Notes under the pieces: model-generated
Seen by the model: the letters and a program-made list of their open reading frames with translations, nothing else
Told to the model about the DNA's origin: nothing
Database searches by the model: none
Program-made: the position numbers and the translations under genes
Source of the DNA: Variovorax sp. IB41
GTDB lineage: Bacteria > Pseudomonadota > Gammaproteobacteria > Burkholderiales > Burkholderiaceae_C
Reading direction: 5' to 3'
DNA length: 64,000 bases
NCBI RefSeq assembly: GCF_016405905.1
Contig: NZ_JAEFCB010000006.1
Location: forward strand, 62,001 to 126,000
Shown: positions 59,869-64,000 of the stretch, piece by piece
Position numbering within the stretch: position 1 is the stretch's first letter
How the letters are laid out: the number at the start of each line of letters is the position of its first letter

Positions 59869-61077
59869 ATGGACCTGAACTTCACCCCCGAAGAAGAAGC
59901 CTTCCGCGCGCAAGTGCGCGCCTTCCTGGCCGACAAGCTGCCCGCCCGCCTCTCAGCCAAGGTCAGCGGCGGCCAGATCCTCAGCAAGGCCGACATGCAG
60001 GAATGGCACGCCATCCTGAATGCGCGCGGCTGGCTCGCCAACCATTGGCCCGAGCAGTACGGCGGCCCGGGCTGGACGGCGGTGGAGAAGTTCATCTTCG
60101 AGAACGAATGCGCAGTGGCCTTCGCGCCGCGCATCGTGCCCTTCGGCGTGAACATGCTCGGGCCGGTGCTCATCAAGTACGGCAACGAGGCGCAGAAAGC
60201 GCACTGGCTGCCGCGCATCCTCGACGGCTCGGACTGGTGGTGCCAGGGCTATTCGGAACCGGGCGCGGGCTCCGACCTCGCGGCGGTGAAGACCTCGGCC
60301 GTGCGCGGCATCGATGCGCAGGGCGACCACTACATCGTGAACGGCCAGAAGACCTGGACCACGCTCGGCCAGCACGCCAACATGATCTTCTGCCTGGTGC
60401 GCACCAACCGCGAGGCCAAGAAGCAGGAGGGCATCAGCTTCCTGCTGATCGACATGACCTCGCCCGGCGTGGAAGTGCGCCCGATCATCACGCTCGACGG
60501 CGAGCATGAAGTCAACGAAGTGTTCTTCTCCGACGTGCGCGTGCCGGCCGAGAACCTCGTGGGCGAAGAGAACAAGGGCTGGACCTGCGCCAAGTACCTC
60601 TTGACCTACGAGCGCACCAACATCGCGGGCGTGGGCTTCTCGGTGGCCGCGCTCGAACAGCTCAAGGGCATCGCCGGCAAGCAAACGAAGAACGGCAAGC
60701 CGCTCGCCGAAGACCCGTCGTTCGCCGCGCGCATGGCGCGCGTGGAGATCGACCTGGAGAACATGAAGACGACGAACCTGCGCGTGATCGCCGCGGTGGC
60801 GGGCGGCGGCGTGCCGGGCGCTGAAAGCTCGATGCTGAAGATCCGAGGCACGGAGATCCGGCAGGAAATTTCGTCGCTGGCCCGCCGTGCGATGGGCGTT
60901 TACGGCCGCCCCTTCGTCGAGGAAGCGCTGCACGACGGCTTCGACGGCCAGACCTTCGGCCCCGCCTACGCAAAGGCCGCCGCCGCGCGCTACTTCAACA
61001 ACCGCAAGCTGTCGATCTTCGGCGGCTCCAATGAAATCCAGAAGAACATCATCTCCAAGATGATCCTGGGCCTGTAA
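59869..61077 (+). CDS. acyl-CoA dehydrogenase family protein, first of pair
   Basis: Flavoprotein dehydrogenase of 402 residues. The FAD/substrate motifs are GYSEPGAGSDLAAVKTSA near 125 and GQKTWTTLGQHANMIFCLVR near 155; the C-terminal helical domain ends in NRKLSIFGGSNEIQKNIISK. The classical catalytic glutamate near the GGxG...E motif is not evident here. The next gene has GGIGMTWELP but lacks the EIQ-type tail, so the two may form a mixed complex. It starts ten bases after the thiolase stop. Confidence 0.9.
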   Translation: MDLNFTPEEEAFRAQVRAFLADKLPARLSAKVSGGQILSKADMQEWHAILNARGWLANHWPEQYGGPGWTAVEKFIFENECAVAFAPRIVPFGVNMLGPVLIKYGNEAQKAHWLPRILDGSDWWCQGYSEPGAGSDLAAVKTSAVRGIDAQGDHYIVNGQKTWTTLGQHANMIFCLVRTNREAKKQEGISFLLIDMTSPGVEVRPIITLDGEHEVNEVFFSDVRVPAENLVGEENKGWTCAKYLLTYERTNIAGVGFSVAALEQLKGIAGKQTKNGKPLAEDPSFAARMARVEIDLENMKTTNLRVIAAVAGGGVPGAESSMLKIRGTEIRQEISSLARRAMGVYGRPFVEEALHDGFDGQTFGPAYAKAAAARYFNNRKLSIFGGSNEIQKNIISKMILGL

Positions 61078-61088
61078 GGAGACATGCA

Positions 61089-62243
61089 GTGAACTTCGAA
61101 CACACCGAAGACCGGCGCATGCTCGCCGACAGCCTGAACCGTTTCATCGCCGAGCAGTACGCGTTCGATGCGCGCGACCGCATCGCGAAGTCCGCGCACG
61201 GGTTCAGCAAGGAAACCTTCCAGCAGTTCGCCGAACTGGGCGTGATCGGCGCGCTGTTCAGCGAAGCCGATGGCGGCTTCGGCGGCGGCGGCTTCGACAT
61301 CGCCGTGGTCTTCGAGGCGCTGGGCCGCGGGCTCGTGGTCGAGCCGCTGCTGGGCGCCGTGATGGTCGGCGAAGCGCTCAGCGCCGCCGGCAGCGATGCA
61401 CAGAAGGAAAAGCTCGGCGACATCATCAACGGCGTCGCCGTCGCGGCCTTCGCGCACGACGAAGCCGACACGCACTACGAACGCGCGCATGTGGCGACCC
61501 GCGCCGAGCGCAGCGGCGATGGCTGGGTGCTGAACGGTGCCAAGGCCGTCGTGCCGCAGGGCGAGCAGGCCGATCTGTTCCTCGTCTCGGCGCGCACCTC
61601 GGGCAACGTGGACGACGAAGCCGGCATCTTGCTGTTCCTCGTGCCCGCGAAGACTGCCGGCCTCACGGTGCGCGGCTGCCCCGCCATCGACGGTGGCCGC
61701 GTCGCCGAACTCGCATTCGACGGCGTGAAGCTCGGCGCCGACGCATTGCTCGGCGCCGAAGGCCAAGGTGCCGCGACACTCGAACGCGCCATCGGCCGCG
61801 GCGTGCTCGCGCTGTGCGCCGAGGCCCTGGGCGCGATGGAAGCCGCCAAGACCGCGACGCTGGAGTACCTGCGCACGCGCAAGCAATTCGGCATCCTCAT
61901 CGGCAGCTTCCAGGCGCTGCAGCACCGCATGGCCGACCTGCTGCTGGAGATCGAACAGGCGCGCTCGGCGGTCATCAACGCCGCGGCCGCCATCGACGGC
62001 ACCGACCGCGTGGCGCGCGAGCGCGCGCTGTCGGCCGCCAAGTTCAGCATCGGCCGCATCGGCGCGCTGGTGGCCGAAGAGAGCATCCAGATGCACGGCG
62101 GCATCGGCATGACGTGGGAGCTGCCGCTGCCGCACTACGCCAAGCGGCTGGTGATGATCGACCACCAGCTGGGCGACGAAGACCATCATCTGCAGCGCTA
62201 CATTGCCCTGAGCAAAGAGTCCGCCAAGGAGGTTGCGGCATGA
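61089..62243 (+). CDS. acyl-CoA dehydrogenase family protein, second of pair
   Basis: Second acyl-CoA dehydrogenase-like protein, 384 residues, starting with a GTG at 61089 after AAGGAG. The C-terminal domain carries the likely catalytic glutamate in QMHGGIGMTWELPLPHYAKR, but the usual EGT-EIQ tail is replaced by GDEDHHLQRYIALSKES. N-terminal segments NFEHTEDRRMLADSLNRFIA and FGGGGFDIAVVFEALGRG fit the family. It is only 11 bases behind the first, and the two could form a heteromeric enzyme. The stop overlaps the crotonase start by four bases. Confidence 0.9.
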   Translation: MNFEHTEDRRMLADSLNRFIAEQYAFDARDRIAKSAHGFSKETFQQFAELGVIGALFSEADGGFGGGGFDIAVVFEALGRGLVVEPLLGAVMVGEALSAAGSDAQKEKLGDIINGVAVAAFAHDEADTHYERAHVATRAERSGDGWVLNGAKAVVPQGEQADLFLVSARTSGNVDDEAGILLFLVPAKTAGLTVRGCPAIDGGRVAELAFDGVKLGADALLGAEGQGAATLERAIGRGVLALCAEALGAMEAAKTATLEYLRTRKQFGILIGSFQALQHRMADLLLEIEQARSAVINAAAAIDGTDRVARERALSAAKFSIGRIGALVAEESIQMHGGIGMTWELPLPHYAKRLVMIDHQLGDEDHHLQRYIALSKESAKEVAA

Positions 62244-63052
62244 CGGACAAGACCGTCCTGATCTCGCAGGAAGGCGCCGTGCGCATCCTGATCAACAGCA
62301 ACCCCGCCGCGCGCAACGCGATCACGCCGACGCTGTATGCCGAGCTCTCGGCCGCTCTCACCGATGCGCAGAACGACGCCGAAGTGGGCGCCATCGTCTT
62401 CACCGGCGCGGGCGATTTCTTCTGCGCCGGCGGCGACTTGAACCTGCTGGCCAAGCGCCGCGAGCTGCCCGCCTCGGCGCGCCGCGAAAAGCTCGAAGGC
62501 CTGCACGACCTGATCCGCGCGATCCGCGATTGCGGCAAGCCGGTGATCGCGGCCGTCGAAGGCGGCGCGGCCGGCGCGGGCCTCTCGATGGCGCTGGCTT
62601 GCGACATGCTGGTGTCGGCGCGCGATGCGTTCTACACGGTGGCCTACGTCAAGGTCGGCCTCACGCCGGACGGCGGCGCGACCGCGTTCCTCGCGGAGTT
62701 CGTCTCGCGCCAGGTGCTCACCGAGATGTGCCTCACCGGCGACCGCATGCCGGCCGAGCGCCTGCACGCGCTGGGCGCGGTCAACCGCCTGACCGACAAG
62801 GGCGCAGCGCTCGCCGAAGCCATCGCGCTCGCAGCCAAGGTGGCGAGCGGCCCGCAGCGCGCGAGCGCGCGCATCAAGACGCTGTGCCGACAGGCGCACA
62901 GCGCCACCCTCGAGGAACAGCTCGATGCCGAGGCCGTCTTCATGGTCGAGTCGCAAGCCGATACCGAAGCGGCCGAAGGCATCGGCGCCTTCCTCGGCAA
63001 GCGCAAGGCGGACTTCAGCGCGCTGCGTCACAACAAGCAGGACGCGCCCTGA
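62240..63052 (+). CDS. enoyl-CoA hydratase/isomerase family protein
   Basis: Crotonase-fold protein of 270 residues. The oxyanion residues lie in GAGDFFCAGGDLNLLAKRRE. The two hydratase glutamates are not present: the first site reads GGAAGAGLSMALACDM and the second reads YVKVGLTPDGGATAFL, where an aspartate (PDGG) is available. That arrangement resembles isomerases such as PaaG rather than hydratases. It is the last gene of the acyl-CoA run, overlapping the second dehydrogenase by four bases, and a REP-like repeat follows. Confidence 0.87.
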   Translation: MTDKTVLISQEGAVRILINSNPAARNAITPTLYAELSAALTDAQNDAEVGAIVFTGAGDFFCAGGDLNLLAKRRELPASARREKLEGLHDLIRAIRDCGKPVIAAVEGGAAGAGLSMALACDMLVSARDAFYTVAYVKVGLTPDGGATAFLAEFVSRQVLTEMCLTGDRMPAERLHALGAVNRLTDKGAALAEAIALAAKVASGPQRASARIKTLCRQAHSATLEEQLDAEAVFMVESQADTEAAEGIGAFLGKRKADFSALRHNKQDAP

Positions 63053-63079
63053 CGCCTCTGCCTGATTCACTCCGAACAA

Positions 63080-63145
63080 GAACCGTTCGGGCTGAGCCTG
63101 TCGAAGCCTCGCGCGGCGCTTCGACAAGCTCGGCGTGAACGGTTC
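63080..63145. repeat. REP-like palindromic repeat, copy 2
   Basis: The left arm at 63080-63107 (GAACCGTTCGGGCTGAGCCT, then GTCGAAGC) and the right arm at 63118-63145 (GCTTCGACAAGCTCGGCGTG, then AACGGTTC) are near-perfect inverted repeats. The same element stands at 45121-45184. Here it separates the crotonase and CoA-transferase genes, so it may set apart their expression. Confidence 0.8.
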
Positions 63146-63194
63146 TGGCGCATTTCATGGAACCCATCCGCTCTCACGTTTTCCTGGAGCCCTC

Positions 63195-64000
63195 ATGCCA
63201 CTGCTGAATTCCTCGCTGCCGCTCGCCGGCGTGCGCGTCCTCGACTTGTCCCGCATCCTCGCGGGCCCCTGGTGCGGCATGGTGCTGGCCGACATGGGCG
63301 CCGAAGTCATCAAGGTCGAGCACCCGGGCCGCGGCGACGACACGCGCGACTGGGGCCTGCGCGTGGGCAAGACCGAGACCGCCTACTTCAACAGCGTGAA
63401 CCGCAACAAGCGCTCGGTCACGCTCGACCTGCAGACGCCCGAAGGCCAGCAGATCGCGCGCGATCTGGCCAAGCAGTGCGACGTGGTGATCCAGAACTTC
63501 AAGTTCGGCGGCATCGACAAGCTGGGCCTGGGCTACGCGCAGCTGCGCAAGGAAAACCCCGGCCTCATCTACTGCTCGATCTCGGGCTACGACCGCACCG
63601 GCCCCGAGGCCGCGCGCCCGGGCTACGACCTCGTCGTTCAAGGCGAGGCGGGCCTCATGGCGCTCAACGGCGAAGCGAACCAGCCGCCCCTGAAGTTCGG
63701 CGTGGCGGCGGTGGACCTGTTCACCGGCATGTACTCGGCGCAGGCCGTGCTCGCCGCGCTCTACCAGCGCGAGAAGACCGGCAAGGGCCGGCATGTGGAG
63801 ATGGCGCTCTTCGACTGCGGCCTGATGATCACCGCCTACTACGGCCTCGAAGCGCTCCTGATGGGCGAAGACCCGCCGCGCTACGGCAACTCGCACCCGT
63901 CGATCGTGCCCTACGGCGTGTTCGATGCGGCCGACGGCCCGCTGGTGATCACCGTGGGCAACAACGCGCAGTTCGCGCGCTTCTGCACCGAGGTGATCGA
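63195..64000 (+). CDS. CaiB/BaiF CoA-transferase, partial
   Basis: Class III CoA-transferase, the first 268 residues of a family of about 390-420; the gene runs off the right edge. Motifs: LAGVRVLDLSRILAGPWCGM, VLADMGAEVIKVEHPGRGDD, TRDWGLRVGKTETAYFNSVN, RNKRSVTLDLQTPEGQQIAR, and the conserved aspartate region GYDLVVQGEAGLMALNGEAN. It moves CoA between acyl carriers, and in this operon would activate the acid that the upstream enzymes break down. GGAG stands six bases before the ATG. Confidence 0.92.
   Translation, partial: MPLLNSSLPLAGVRVLDLSRILAGPWCGMVLADMGAEVIKVEHPGRGDDTRDWGLRVGKTETAYFNSVNRNKRSVTLDLQTPEGQQIARDLAKQCDVVIQNFKFGGIDKLGLGYAQLRKENPGLIYCSISGYDRTGPEAARPGYDLVVQGEAGLMALNGEANQPPLKFGVAAVDLFTGMYSAQAVLAALYQREKTGKGRHVEMALFDCGLMITAYYGLEALLMGEDPPRYGNSHPSIVPYGVFDAADGPLVITVGNNAQFARFCTEVI

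Noticed and set aside
56400..60218. 1272-residue open frame on the minus strand
   Set aside because: Antisense to the multifunctional enzyme, thiolase and first dehydrogenase; composition biased and no family pattern.
1..64000. CRISPR arrays, tRNA or rRNA genes, insertion sequences, integrases, attachment sites
   Set aside because: None was found by reading both strands; gaps between genes are short and, apart from rnpB and the repeats listed, contain nothing recognisable.

Overview
The window is high-GC, densely coded DNA from a beta-proteobacterium. The closest fit is the Comamonadaceae, and a Variovorax-like soil or plant-associated organism is most likely. This is inferred from three Bug/TctC-type periplasmic receptors without their TctAB membrane partners, many LysR regulators, a peptide-type ABC importer, a CoA-thioester degradation operon, and two palindromic repeats of a kind scattered through genomes of this group. 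No rRNA, tRNA, CRISPR array, integrase or transposase was seen. It looks like ordinary chromosome rather than a mobile island. About 66 protein genes and one RNA gene (RNase P RNA) are called. The only gene-free stretch over 300 bases, 29404-29932, holds that RNA gene.

Layout. 1-6352: a Bug receptor cut by the window edge, LysR regulators, and a divergent receptor / Ldh2-type dehydrogenase / solute-binding-protein operon. 6405-9723: a MerR-type activator with a duplicated drug-binding-like domain, directly followed by a carotenoid-cleavage-type oxygenase and a DUF5701 protein. 9904-12461: a patatin phospholipase with a ricin-like lectin partner, and small unknown genes. 12474-15242: a possible Fe/2OG oxygenase, a saccharopine-dehydrogenase-like reductase divergent from its probable TetR repressor, and a small secreted protein. 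15354-19724: an amidohydrolase, an EamA exporter, a TorF-type porin and a third Bug receptor. 19866-22925: a Nudix-metallo-beta-lactamase fusion, a pseudouridine-synthase-like protein with altered catalytic residues, and a lipoprotein. 22936-29403: a six-gene MarR-controlled efflux operon (FUSC, DUF1656, HlyD, outer-membrane factor, MFS). 29532-29891: rnpB.

29933-33731: a two-repeat lipoprotein, an exported MsrB, and an AraC regulator divergent from a TehA-type channel. 33799-38715: cysM, an FAD oxidoreductase with a YhhQ-type transporter, a flavin reductase and a ProQ-type RNA chaperone. 38810-42397: htpX, DUF3025, a NYN-OST-HTH RNase-like protein and pyrC. 42453-50862: a C70-like protease and a peptide ABC importer with an amidase and a cupin. 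50866-54138: a radical-SAM / UdgX / AllA operon behind a LexA-type box. 54218-55436: a Rieske protein, a PEBP-type lipoprotein and a small lipoprotein. 55421-64000: a LysR regulator divergent from a beta-oxidation-like operon (multifunctional enzyme, thiolase, two acyl-CoA dehydrogenases, crotonase) and a CoA-transferase cut by the window end.

The most noteworthy signals are the LexA-type box in front of the radical-SAM/UdgX operon, the degenerate pseudouridine synthase, the perfect 17-bp operator between the TetR gene and its target, the duplicated domain in the MerR activator, the paired acyl-CoA dehydrogenases with complementary motifs, and the patatin/lectin pair. Functions are read from motifs and family knowledge; nothing was searched or computed.
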